Origin: Fimenecus sp051881455
GTDB taxonomy: Bacteria > Bacillota > Clostridia > Oscillospirales > Acutalibacteraceae
Assembly (NCBI GenBank): GCA_051881455.1
Contig: JBJEPX010000004.1
Location: 14,736 to 78,735 of the forward strand
DNA: 64,000 nt
Reading direction: 5' to 3'
Positions 1 through 8,783 of this stretch are shown here, piece after piece (position 1 is the stretch's first letter; each line of letters starts with the position of its first letter). The position numbers were made by a program, and so were the translations under genes. The notes beneath the pieces were generated by a model. The model was not told the DNA's origin. It saw only the letters and a program-made list of their open reading frames with translations, and searched no databases.

Positions 1-505
1 GCTTATGGTACATTGCACGAAGAAGAGAGAAAAGGAACTCCCAACCGGGGTCATCGTTGCACATTTTTATTTCCTGCCCGATTATTCCCTGTTCTTTTTG
101 AACGGTTTCGGGAGTGAAATAAGGATTGCTTACAAAATCAAGCAGTATTTCGAGGGACTGCCGGAAATTACCGCTGCATGAGAAGAGATAACAAGTTTTA
201 TCAAAAGATGTGTAAGCATTTGCTGAGGCTCCTGTTTTTGCATATCTTGCAAAAGCGTCCAACTCCTCGCTTTCAAAAAGCTTGTGTTCAAGAAAATGGG
301 CAATTCCCTCGGGAACAGCAATAAAATCCTTTTCGCCCTCTAATCTGAATCGGGTATCTATTGAGCCGTATTTTGTACCGAATACCGCATATGCAGAGGA
401 ATAGTTTTCCTTGGGATAAACGAAAATTTTAAGTCCCGAGGAATGGTCAATTTCATAATAACTGTCATTTAAAAGTTCGTTTTTAATTTCTTTTATATTA
501 TTCAT
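1..505 (-). CDS. M16 family zinc metallopeptidase (YmfH-like), C-terminus outside window
   Basis: The first 168 residues of an M16 (insulinase/pitrilysin) peptidase are present; the rest lies beyond the window edge. The inverted zinc-binding motif HxxEH appears as HFLEH (about residues 70-74, bases 298-284), and the distal glutamate ligand is in EQGIIGQE further on, so this is the catalytically competent partner. The ATG at 505 overlaps the TAA of the upstream M16 gene by 8 bp, which indicates translational coupling. In Bacillus and clostridia the ymfF-ymfH pair has the same order, an inactive homologue followed by the zinc enzyme. The physiological substrate is not established; processing of peptides is inferred from the family. 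Confidence 0.88.
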   Translation of the reverse strand, partial: MNNIKEIKNELLNDSYYEIDHSSGLKIFVYPKENYSSAYAVFGTKYGSIDTRFRLEGEKDFIAVPEGIAHFLEHKLFESEELDAFARYAKTGASANAYTSFDKTCYLFSCSGNFRQSLEILLDFVSNPYFTPETVQKEQGIIGQEIKMCNDDPGWEFLFSLLRAMYHK

Positions 506-1781
506 CGCCCTCAGCCTCCCCCGAAAGAAGATAAACGGAATCCACGGTTACTTTTTTTGCGCACTCAATTACCTGCTCCCGCGTAACTTCGGAAAGCTTT
601 TCGGCGTATTCTTCACCGTCAATCAACTCACCGTCAAACGCCTGCGAAGCTATAAAAGTGCAAACCGAAACAGGCGAGTCGCCCACGCCTATGAAAGCGT
701 CTGACAAAGCCGAAATTGAAGATTCAAAATCCTCATTTGTAAACTCACCGTTTTTCATTATATCAAGCTGATTTAATATTTCGTGAAGAGCCTGACGGTA
801 ATTTTCTTCCTCAATACCGCTTTGAACAAATATAATGCCCTTTTCACGCAAAAGCCTTGCGCCGCAGTAATAGCAAAGGCTCATTTTTTCACGCACATTC
901 ATAAAAAGCCTTGAATACGGTCCGCCGCCGAAAATATCGGTCATTACCCTGTATGCAAAATAATTATCGTCGGAATTTTTCATACCTGTGCGAAGGCCTA
1001 TAACAAGCTTTGCCTGATTTACTTCCATCTGCTCATTAAAATACCGAATATTATCCGCTTTTTCCACATACACCGTTTCAAGTGCCTTGGGGGCTCTTTC
1101 CTTAACGGAGTTTGCAAAATCCGTAAATTTTTCCGTAAGCATATTGCCGTCAAGACTGCCGCAAACGGTTATTACAACCGTTGAGGATTTCAGCATATCC
1201 TCATATGCTTCAAAGAGCTTTTCGCCGTCAAGCTCTTTTATGTCGTTTTCAAGCTTTTCGCGGTCAATTCCGTAAGGCTCATCACTGCACATCAGCTGAC
1301 GAAGCCTTGACACGGCATAAGCACGCTTATCGTTCTTTTCAGCCTCAATATTTTCAAGAGTAAAGCGAATTTCACGGGCGGTGAATTCCCTGTCAAAACA
1401 GCCGTTTTCACAATTGGGATTTTTAATAATATCAATGAGAAAATCAACTGCGGCCTCCGAAATTTTACTGCCGTCAAGTGAAAAGCGATCGTCGGGCAGT
1501 TCCATTGAAAAGCGGATTCTCACCTTTTCGCCCACGGTGGCAATATCCGAATAAAAATCAGCACCGTAAAGACTTTCGATTTTACCATTAAAGGTTTTAA
1601 AGGTGTTGTACCGTTTTGAGGTGTGCCCCATAAGGGATGACAGCACATTCTGCGCCGCAAAATGACGGGATATGGGCAAATAAAAATCAAATTTAATGCA
1701 ATTTGTTTTAAATTTCTCGCTGTTGATGCAAATGAGCTTTACGCCCTTTGCTATTTCTCTGTACGCCGAAACGCTCACCAA
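498..1781 (-). CDS. M16 family peptidase-like protein lacking the zinc motif (YmfF-like)
   Basis: A 427-residue insulinase-like protein. Where M16 enzymes carry HxxEH, this protein reads SSLMGHTSKRY, so the zinc site is missing and it is probably the non-catalytic half of a heterodimer. Conserved M16 fold segments are visible, such as GGGPYSRLFMNVREKMSLCYYCGA near residues 285-310 (the substrate-clamping region) and the two repeated alpha/beta domains. It overlaps the downstream zinc-bearing M16 gene by 8 bp. I used the ATG at 1781 because the N-terminal strand (about residues 10-35) matches the family start; the ribosome site before it is weak. Confidence 0.85.
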   Translation of the reverse strand: MVSVSAYREIAKGVKLICINSEKFKTNCIKFDFYLPISRHFAAQNVLSSLMGHTSKRYNTFKTFNGKIESLYGADFYSDIATVGEKVRIRFSMELPDDRFSLDGSKISEAAVDFLIDIIKNPNCENGCFDREFTAREIRFTLENIEAEKNDKRAYAVSRLRQLMCSDEPYGIDREKLENDIKELDGEKLFEAYEDMLKSSTVVITVCGSLDGNMLTEKFTDFANSVKERAPKALETVYVEKADNIRYFNEQMEVNQAKLVIGLRTGMKNSDDNYFAYRVMTDIFGGGPYSRLFMNVREKMSLCYYCGARLLREKGIIFVQSGIEEENYRQALHEILNQLDIMKNGEFTNEDFESSISALSDAFIGVGDSPVSVCTFIASQAFDGELIDGEEYAEKLSEVTREQVIECAKKVTVDSVYLLSGEAEGDE

Positions 1782-1980
1782 GCTTCACCCTGTCTTTTCT
1801 AACACGGATACCTAAATGCACATATCCGCATTTAATAGTTTAATAATTAGTTTACCATATTTCGGAAGTTTTTTCTACTGTTTTACAGATGTTTTTTGAT
1901 TTGCCTGTTTATTTTTCCCTTTCGCGGTGCAAAATAACCAAAACAGATATGAAATATTTGTAAATATCGCAAAATAATCA

Positions 1981-2009
1981 TTGACTTTAATTACCATTTA
2001 CAATAAAAT
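1981..2009 (+). promoter_or_regulatory. Sigma-A type promoter for the radical SAM gene
   Basis: TTGACT (1981-1986), a 17-nt spacer and TAAAAT (2004-2009) lie 37 nt before the ATG at 2046, with an AAGGTGA ribosome site at 2035-2041. The rest of 1782-1980 is AT-rich and shows no other convincing element. Confidence 0.6.
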
Positions 2010-2045
2010 AAATAAGATATGTAGAAAAACTGTTAAGGTGACAAT

Positions 2046-3521
2046 ATGAATTTGGTTTACAATATTCAAAGAAAAGGTATGAGCATAACGCTTGACCGTC
2101 TGCTGAAATACATTGACAAGGACCCTCAGGCAAATATTATTAAACTTGCAGACAAAATCGGCCCTGTTTTCAGCAAAATTTTCCCCCCTGAAAACTTCAA
2201 AAAGATAAAAGCCGCCGCTGAGGATAAAGACAATGTTTGGACTCAGTTCGCCCTTGGGCTTATCCGTGATATTGACCGCAATGTTTTGAAACAAATGCTT
2301 TTGTCTTTCGGTATTGACGCAGGGTATTACGGTACAAAAGCAGTCAGAAAAAACCGCGAAAAGTACAAGTGTAACATACCCTTCAACATTCTTTTTGACC
2401 CCACAAGCGCCTGTAATTTGCGCTGTAAGGGCTGTTGGGCGGCGGAATACGGTCATCAGCAAAACCTTACAAATGAAGAGATGCAAAGTATCGTAACTCA
2501 GGGCAAGGAGCTGGGATGTCATTTTTACTGGCTTACCGGCGGAGAGCCGCTTATCCGCAAGAATGATATTATTGAGCTTTGCAAAAACAACAGAGACTGC
2601 ATTTTCCTTGTATTTACAAACGCAACTCTTGTTGACCAAAAATTCTGTGACGATATGAAAGAGGCAGGTAATATTGCACTTGCTTTGAGCATCGAGGGCA
2701 GTGAGGAGTCAAACGACTGGCGCAGAGGTGACGGCGCGTACAAAACCACCGTTAGCGCAATGGAATTGTTGCAGAAAAACAAGTGTATTTACGGCGTTTC
2801 CGTTTGCTATACACAGAAAAATATCGAACTTGTAACAAGCGACGATTTTATGAATATGCTCATTGAAAAGGGCGCAAAGTATTCTCTTTTCTTCAATTAT
2901 ATGCCCGTAGGCCACGGAGCCGACAAGGAGCTTATTCCCACTCCCGAGCAGAGAAAAAGAATGTATCTTTGGCTTAAAGAAACACGCAACAGTAAAACAG
3001 GCAAGCCTATTTTCGTAATGGACTTCCAAAACGATGCTGAATATGTGGGCGGTTGTATTGCAGGCGGACGCAACTATTTCCACATTAACTCCGCAGGTGA
3101 CATTGAGCCCTGCGTATTTATCCACTATTCAGACTCAAATATCAGGGAAAAAACATTGCTCCAAGCGTTGCAGTCACCTTTATTTATGGCGTATTATCAC
3201 AATCAGCCCTTTAACGACAATCATCTGCGCCCCTGCCCCATGCTTGAAAATCCCGAAATTTTGCGCAGACTCGTTAAAGAATCGGGTGCAAAATCCTCTG
3301 ACCTGATTGTAAAGGAAAGTGCAGACGAGCTTTGCGACAAATGCGTTGAGTATGCGGCAAATTGGGAGCCCGTTGCCGATGAGCTTTGGGAGACTCTTCC
3401 CCACCGCGACACACATACTCAATACTACCGCGACACACCCGAGGGCAAGGCGGAATTCGGTTGCTGTTCGGGTAAATGTGCACAGTGTACCGCTGAATCG
3501 GCAGAAATCGCAGATAAATAA
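2046..3521 (+). CDS. Radical SAM protein with C-terminal auxiliary cysteine clusters
   Basis: A 491-residue protein with the radical SAM motif CxxxCxxC as CNLRCKGC (C123, C127, C130), followed by the WLTGGEPL segment that contacts the SAM methionine. An N-terminal region of about 105 residues precedes the barrel. The C-terminal third is cysteine-rich, with GGCIAGGRNYFHINSAGDIEPC, CPML, CDKC and CCSGKC, which resembles SPASM-like auxiliary [4Fe-4S] ligation. This points to a reductive radical enzyme, perhaps acting on a peptide or a lipid-like substrate, but the substrate cannot be named from sequence. Its own promoter lies upstream and a membrane glycosyltransferase follows 38 bp downstream on the same strand. 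Confidence 0.85.
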   Translation: MNLVYNIQRKGMSITLDRLLKYIDKDPQANIIKLADKIGPVFSKIFPPENFKKIKAAAEDKDNVWTQFALGLIRDIDRNVLKQMLLSFGIDAGYYGTKAVRKNREKYKCNIPFNILFDPTSACNLRCKGCWAAEYGHQQNLTNEEMQSIVTQGKELGCHFYWLTGGEPLIRKNDIIELCKNNRDCIFLVFTNATLVDQKFCDDMKEAGNIALALSIEGSEESNDWRRGDGAYKTTVSAMELLQKNKCIYGVSVCYTQKNIELVTSDDFMNMLIEKGAKYSLFFNYMPVGHGADKELIPTPEQRKRMYLWLKETRNSKTGKPIFVMDFQNDAEYVGGCIAGGRNYFHINSAGDIEPCVFIHYSDSNIREKTLLQALQSPLFMAYYHNQPFNDNHLRPCPMLENPEILRRLVKESGAKSSDLIVKESADELCDKCVEYAANWEPVADELWETLPHRDTHTQYYRDTPEGKAEFGCCSGKCAQCTAESAEIADK

Positions 3522-3559
3522 AAACTACAAAGCATCTTCATTATTGAGGGGGACTATTA

Positions 3560-5095
3560 TTGGAAAAGCGGTTTAAAAATTATCTTGTGGATGACATACT
3601 GAAAAACAAACTCATTGTTATTTCGTCTTTGCTTATTGCCGTAATGTCTTTTGGCTTTGCGGTGACGAACTTCTCCATAGGAGTTGACGATACTGCATCG
3701 TATCACTATCTGCATACTTTCGGTTGGGGGAATATGCTTCAACAAGGACGGCTTCTTCACATTCTTTTCGACAGAGTAACCGGTTATCTTGAATTTATTC
3801 CCTTTCTTAACGAATTCATAGGCGCTTGTCTTTTTTGGCTTTCGGCTATATTTTTCTGCGCTCTTTTCCAATATGTTACGAACGGAAAACTAAACAACTT
3901 TGTTTTAGCCGTTTTCTGCGGAATATACATTTCTTTCCCGATTACTGCTGAAAAGTTTATTTACAGTTTAGATGTAATTGTAACCATGCTTTCTTATGTG
4001 TGTGTTGCATATTCGCTTGCCAAAGCATATGAAGCGATATATTTAAAAAAGAAAATTTCTTTTTTAATTTCAGTAATATTTTTGATTATCGGAATCGGTG
4101 CATATGAATCGTTTATTTTCCTTTACATAAGCGGAGTGTTTGCAATTTTCTTACTGAAATGTATTTTCAGCGAAAGCAAGGTCAAGCTTACGGACACAAT
4201 TCTTAAAGGGTTTGGATTTTTAGCCATACTTTTGATTGCGTTCTCAGTTTATTATGCCGCAGTTTATATTTCGCAATTGGCAATGCATCAATACGGAATT
4301 TTCGCGCGTGATTCTGTTTGGTCATATGAGCACCTGACTTTTATTGAAAAAATAGTCAGAGTATTAGTCAAACTGAAAACTGCCTTTCTTTCCGCAAGCA
4401 ATGTGGCAATCGTTGAATTCGATATATTCGCAGTAATTTGCGCCGTTATTTCACTGGTTTTTTCCATAAAGAAAAAAAGTCTTGTTCCCCTTTTGTGCTT
4501 CGGAGGTCTTATTGCTGCAAATCTCGGAATACATATAATCATAGGCTATTTCATGTTAAGAAGCGCCCAGACAATGTGCTTCTTCGTAGCATTTACCGCA
4601 ATGCTTTTAACACTGTTTTTAAGTAAAATCAAGATAAAAGCATCTCAACCCATAATAACCGGTATTGTTTGTTTACTTGTATTTATACAATTAGCAGAGC
4701 TTAATTTGGCTTTTTATGACGACTATGCCCGATATAAAAAGGAGGAGTTTGTTGTCCATTCAATTGCCACACGGTTAGTGGCTGAATGTGATGTTACAAA
4801 GCCTGTTGTATTCGTGAACAGAGGCAGCGGGTATTTAAACACCGTTGCAGATGACAGACAAGCCATCGGAATGTCTCTTATGCATTGGAGTGTAGGCGCA
4901 TTCGGAGATGTGCAATCCTCGGTAATGTTGGAATGCTTTAAACTTCACGGATATGACTTTTTGGTTAAGCCGGATAAGGAAACAGCCGCAGAGGCACTAT
5001 CTCATGCCGCTGAAATGGAAGGCTGGCCGAAGCAAGGTTGTATCAAGGAATTTGACGAATATATTCTTGTAAGCATAGGTGAACCCGCTGAATAA
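3560..5095 (+). CDS. GtrII-like membrane glucosyltransferase family protein
   Basis: A 511-residue polytopic membrane protein with about nine to eleven hydrophobic segments and a soluble C-terminal region. The N-terminus has the layout of the GtrII (Glucos_trans_II) family: an early TM helix, then GVDDTASYHY and a GWGNMLQQGRLL segment, where the acidic pair and the QGR motif are characteristic. Such proteins transfer glucose from a polyprenyl-phosphate donor to cell-surface polymers. I used the TTG at 3560 because a strong GAGGGGGA ribosome site ends 6 nt before it. It probably shares a transcript with the radical SAM gene and ends at the hairpin beginning at 5124. Confidence 0.75.
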   Translation: MEKRFKNYLVDDILKNKLIVISSLLIAVMSFGFAVTNFSIGVDDTASYHYLHTFGWGNMLQQGRLLHILFDRVTGYLEFIPFLNEFIGACLFWLSAIFFCALFQYVTNGKLNNFVLAVFCGIYISFPITAEKFIYSLDVIVTMLSYVCVAYSLAKAYEAIYLKKKISFLISVIFLIIGIGAYESFIFLYISGVFAIFLLKCIFSESKVKLTDTILKGFGFLAILLIAFSVYYAAVYISQLAMHQYGIFARDSVWSYEHLTFIEKIVRVLVKLKTAFLSASNVAIVEFDIFAVICAVISLVFSIKKKSLVPLLCFGGLIAANLGIHIIIGYFMLRSAQTMCFFVAFTAMLLTLFLSKIKIKASQPIITGIVCLLVFIQLAELNLAFYDDYARYKKEEFVVHSIATRLVAECDVTKPVVFVNRGSGYLNTVADDRQAIGMSLMHWSVGAFGDVQSSVMLECFKLHGYDFLVKPDKETAAEALSHAAEMEGWPKQGCIKEFDEYILVSIGEPAE

Positions 5096-5123
5096 GCTGT
5101 TGCATTTAAACAATAACATAAAT

Positions 5124-5170
5124 AAATCCCCTGCGGCACTCTTTAATTCTGCCTCAGGGGATTTGTTTTT
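5124..5170 (+). terminator. Rho-independent terminator after the GtrII-like gene
   Basis: Fifteen-base arms AAATCCCCTGCGGCA (5124-5138) and TGCCTCAGGGGATTT (5150-5164) pair with one mismatch and are followed by GTTTTT on the plus strand. It lies between convergent genes and may also stop the AraC transcript, though the minus side has a weaker T-run. Confidence 0.8.
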
Positions 5171-5212
5171 CTGTAAGCTTATTTCTTTTGTATGATGCTT
5201 TGGTTTTAGAAA

Positions 5213-6022
5213 TCACGGCTGCATTTTTTTGCGGTATTCTGTGGGCGACATTCCTGTGTTGCTTTTAAAGCAAGCGGAGAAATACCTTTGGTCGCAATAT
5301 GAAAGCCTTTCCGCAATCTCCCCCACCGGGAGAGTTGTATTTTGAAGATAAATCTTTGCCGCTTCAAGTTTTTTCTCCATATAGTACTGATACGGCGTTT
5401 CACCGTATGAATCCTCGAACACCTGTATTATGTGATTTTTGGAATAATTCAGTTCACTGCAAATTCTGTCCAGCGAAAACTCCTGCTCCACATAAAAATC
5501 AAGCCTGCGCCTGATACGGTCGGCAAGAGAATCAGGCTTTTTATCCTCACGGTGTTTTATATAGACGAGAAATCTTATAAACTCAACGGTTATTTCATCT
5601 ACCATTCTCTTATAATCTTCTCGGTATTTTTTTACGATTTCGATTACATTTTTAACTATTTCTTTACAGTCACAATTCGGAAAATGGTATATATCCTGAG
5701 GCAAATACTCACGAATAAGCATTTCGGCAAGAGGTCCGTCAAAAATTATCCAATACTTATGCCACGGATTTTCCTTGGAGCTGTAATAGTGATGGCAGGT
5801 TCCTTTTTTCAGGAAAAACACATCGTTTTTTTGAGGATAAACGCATTTGCCCTCAATTTCCAAAGTTCCGCAACCGTCGTCAATATATTCAAGGGCGGTA
5901 AGCTCGGATTTTGTTCTTACAACATCAATCGTGTCATCACAAATTGTTTCACCCATCATTCTGATATTAAGCGGAAGGCTTTCGTCATAATAGGGCGCAA
6001 AATTCAAAATTTTCTCATTCAT
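5213..6022 (-). CDS. AraC family transcriptional regulator with cupin sensor domain
   Basis: A 269-residue regulator. Residues about 20-130 form a cupin-like ligand domain (acidic strands, GKCVYPQKNDVFFLKKGTCH, then a HKYWIIFDG segment). The last 100 residues are a double AraC helix-turn-helix: SLDRICSELNYSKNHIIQVF and then VGEIAERLSYCDQRYFSACFK, ending with the usual GMSPTEYRKK. Regulators of this build commonly respond to sugars. It is transcribed alone; neighbours are a glycosyltransferase (convergent) and a YczE-like membrane protein, and the target operon is not evident from position. Confidence 0.88.
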   Translation of the reverse strand: MNEKILNFAPYYDESLPLNIRMMGETICDDTIDVVRTKSELTALEYIDDGCGTLEIEGKCVYPQKNDVFFLKKGTCHHYYSSKENPWHKYWIIFDGPLAEMLIREYLPQDIYHFPNCDCKEIVKNVIEIVKKYREDYKRMVDEITVEFIRFLVYIKHREDKKPDSLADRIRRRLDFYVEQEFSLDRICSELNYSKNHIIQVFEDSYGETPYQYYMEKKLEAAKIYLQNTTLPVGEIAERLSYCDQRYFSACFKSNTGMSPTEYRKKMQP

Positions 6023-6141
6023 TGTTATAATCCTAACACACTACTCTGTTTTTGCAATGAATTGCAGGTTATCAAGTGTGATAATTATAACATATACATT
6101 GGATAAAATCAACTGAATAATACTTACAAAATAATTACAAA

Positions 6142-6173
6142 AAAACTGCTGTTTTCATAAAAACAGCAGTTTT
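6142..6173 (-). terminator. Terminator downstream of the YczE-like gene
   Basis: Perfect 14-base arms AAAACTGCTGTTTT (6142-6155) and AAAACAGCAGTTTT (6160-6173) with a 4-nt loop, flanked by T-rich sequence on the minus strand. It lies just after the stop of the YczE-like gene. Confidence 0.7.
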
Positions 6174-6187
6174 AATTTTAATTTTGA

Positions 6188-6910
6188 TTATCTTACACCC
6201 TGAATATAGCTCAAATCGTAATATCTGATAACTGCAAAATTGCGAAGAAAACGGTATTTCAAATTAAGAATTTTCTGCGAAATTCTTGTATCGCAGAATG
6301 ATACTACCGGTCCCATAAAAAACGCAGTTACAACCGTTCCCACGCCGATAGGTCCGGAAAGCAGGAAAGCTATAACGGTGCAAATTAAATCTGTTATTAC
6401 TCTGCACCATTTGTATTTGAGCTTTGACTTTTCTTCAAGCACAAATCCCAAAGCATCGTAAGGAGAAACGCCCAGCTTGCAGTTGAAATAAAGGGACGCC
6501 GACATGCTCAAAAGGAACACGCCCAAAGCCATACAAACGAGCTTTACTGCAAACGCTTTTTCAGTCGGAAGGAATCTGTCATAAAGTCCCGTAAAAAATT
6601 GGCATACATAGCCTACGCCCACCATATTGAAAACAGTTCCTATATTTATAAGCTTTTTCGCCGTTATGGCAACGCCGATAAGAATTACTCCGTTTATGCA
6701 CATTTGCCAGAAGCCGAAGCCTATACCGAGTATTTTGCTCACACTCATATTGAGCGCGGTATAAGGGTCAACGCCCATTCCCGAATATGAAAAAACGGAA
6801 ACTGCAAAACCCATAAGTAAAATACTGAAAATCATTGTTGCCATTCGCTTAAAACCGTCTTTTTGCGAAAAGAGTGTTTTTAAGCTCATATTTTTTAAAA
6901 TTTCTGCCAT
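6188..6910 (-). CDS. YczE/YyaS/YitT-type integral membrane protein
   Basis: A 240-residue membrane protein with about five to six helices. It contains the duplicated signature of the YczE-like family: GMGVDPYTALNMSVSKILG in the first half and LGVSPYDALGF in the second, each after a helix. No transport activity is established for this family. The ATG at 6910 is preferred to the upstream ATG at 6997: AAGGCGAG lies just before it, and a near-consensus promoter at 6969-6997 would overlap the longer reading. Monocistronic, ending in the hairpin at 6142-6173. Confidence 0.78.
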   Translation of the reverse strand: MAEILKNMSLKTLFSQKDGFKRMATMIFSILLMGFAVSVFSYSGMGVDPYTALNMSVSKILGIGFGFWQMCINGVILIGVAITAKKLINIGTVFNMVGVGYVCQFFTGLYDRFLPTEKAFAVKLVCMALGVFLLSMSASLYFNCKLGVSPYDALGFVLEEKSKLKYKWCRVITDLICTVIAFLLSGPIGVGTVVTAFFMGPVVSFCDTRISQKILNLKYRFLRNFAVIRYYDLSYIQGVR

Positions 6911-6968
6911 TGGATACTCGCCTTGCCTTGTTAAAATTGCACATATAACTGCGCTTTGATTTGTATAT

Positions 6969-6997
6969 ATATTACAATCAGTTTGTAGCAAAGTCAA
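6969..6997 (-). promoter_or_regulatory. Promoter of the YczE-like gene
   Basis: On the minus strand TTGACT (6997-6992), 17 nt, TAATAT (6974-6969). The predicted start of transcription leaves a leader of about 50 nt before the ATG at 6910, which decides that start. Confidence 0.7.
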
Positions 6998-7079
6998 GGG
7001 AAAATTGTTAAATTTTTAACTTTCGTCCTTTGGCACAAAATTACAAATTCGCATATGGTTTTTTGTGAATAATTACCAA

Positions 7080-8741
7080 TTAAATAAGTGCTTCACCTGT
7101 TCTTATATTAAATCGAATCTGATTTTTAACACCGTTTTCGCTGTAATCAATCTCCATTATATCCGTTTCACCGAACTGCGCCGTGTTTATCTTTATATTC
7201 TTATCCGCAAAGGTATCCTTTAATACGGCGAGCTGTTCAGGCGTGTATTCGCTGACATTGTCCGAAATAAACAACAAATTGCCGAATGTGCTGTTGATTT
7301 TCGCAAGCAACTTTCTCTCCGCAAAGGTCATTTTGTTGTTTTGGTCACGCAGTAAGAATACATCGGGGTCGTTTTTCCACGCTCGGCCGTCCAAATGGCG
7401 GCGGAAAATGGAATTGCACACGGCGTGGGGAGTAGAAACCTCTTCACGGATAACATCTTTTTTCTGCTTCCATTTCAGTGAAATGTCCGAACCGATACGG
7501 CAGTAATCCACTTTACCGAAAGCGGGCATCATGGGTACACCGCACCCTAAAATCAGCTTGTCGCCGCAACATTCACGAATTAAATCCATGGCGTCGCACA
7601 TAATTTCGCCGCGGGATTTGTTGTGCATGGGCAGTACGCACGCACCGTACAGGAAGTCAAGCTTGACCAAATCAAAGCCCCATTCATTTAAAACGGTGTT
7701 AAAAACATCTTTTAAGTATTTCCTTACGCCCTCGTTATAAATATCCAAGGAGTAAAAACCGCCCCAGTTATGTCCTGTTTTATAGTGTTTGCCGTTTTCA
7801 TCCTTAATGAACCAATCGGGATGCTCCCCGAACAGTCTTGACTTTTTAACGCCTGCAAAGGGAGCAAGCCAAAGTCCTGCAATCATATTTCCTGCATGGA
7901 TATCGTCGGCAATGCTTTTCATGCCCGAGGGGAATTTCTTCTTATCGGTGTAAAGCCAGTCGCCTATCGCCTCCTGATAGCCGTCGTCAATCTGGAAGCA
8001 GTCAAAGGGAACGTCAAGCGCCTTAATGCTGGCAAGGTCACGGCGTACTACCTCTTCGGTAACATTGCCGTAATAATTATACCAAGTGGTGTATCCTGTG
8101 CGGCGTTTTGTTTCACGGCAGGTAACGCCCATTTTCTCAAAGTACTCGTCAAATGCCGCATCGTATTCGCCGTTAATAACCGCAAGGGACAGGAGTTCTG
8201 TTTCCGCCGCAAAGGTCACGCCTGCAAGTTCCTTGTCGATAATAACCGCATTTTTGTTCATATCAAAGGTAACCACGGTGTAGCCCGAGCGCTCGGAAAG
8301 AGAGCCGTAAATTTCCACCGTATTTTCGTTGCGGATATAGCCGTATGACCAACCGTAAAACACATTGGCTGTGCGGGGATATTTCCAAAACAGGCTGTCG
8401 CCCGATTTGGGAAAACCGATATTTCCAATGGGCGTTTTTGTGATACAGAATTCCGTAAGTTTTGTAAGCTCACGCATACTTTCGCCATAAGCATATTCAA
8501 AACTGTCCGTCTAGCTTTGATAACCGTTTACAAATACACGCTCTGTTTTCTCAAAGGTGCGCGGCAAAATGAATTGCAACACTTTAAAAGATACTGCGGT
8601 GTGGGGTACGAGAGATGCAAAAAGGCAGTTGCCCTCTGCTTGGATTTTAATTTCAAAATCCTCATTTTGAAAACAGTCGGTTGTCTTTTCCTTGCCGTTT
8701 GCTGTGTAAACGGCGTGCAAAGTACGATTGTCGAAGTTCAT
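7080..8741 (-). pseudogene. GH36-like alpha-galactosidase interrupted by one in-frame TAG
   Basis: Read from the ATG at 8741 (ribosome site AGGAG 9 nt upstream), the frame runs to TAG at 8513-8511 and continues open in the same frame to 7080, giving 553 codons in all. The intact paralogue at 38067-39707 has the same architecture and length. At the TAG the paralogue has tryptophan: RVFVNGYQS-stop-TD here against RVFVNGYQSWTD there, so a single TGG to TAG change explains the break. Everything downstream is intact, including QIDDGYQ, the nucleophile region VKLDFLYGA and the acid/base region CRIGSDIS. No ribosome site precedes the internal ATG at 8477. It may be a recent pseudogene, a sequencing error, or read through. 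It heads toward the same operon as the DUF5054 and TetR genes. Confidence 0.85.
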
Positions 8742-8783
8742 ACTGATGTCTCCTAAACTATGCAGTTTTTCTGTTAATCAATT

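Noticed and set aside
5432..6106. Plus-strand frame over the AraC gene
   Set aside because: It is the complement of a gene with unmistakable HTH motifs and has no family features.
8511..8513. TAG as a reassigned sense codon (pyrrolysine or tryptophan)
   Set aside because: The paralogue has ordinary TGG here, no pyl genes are present, and no other gene in the window has an internal TAG. A point mutation is simpler.
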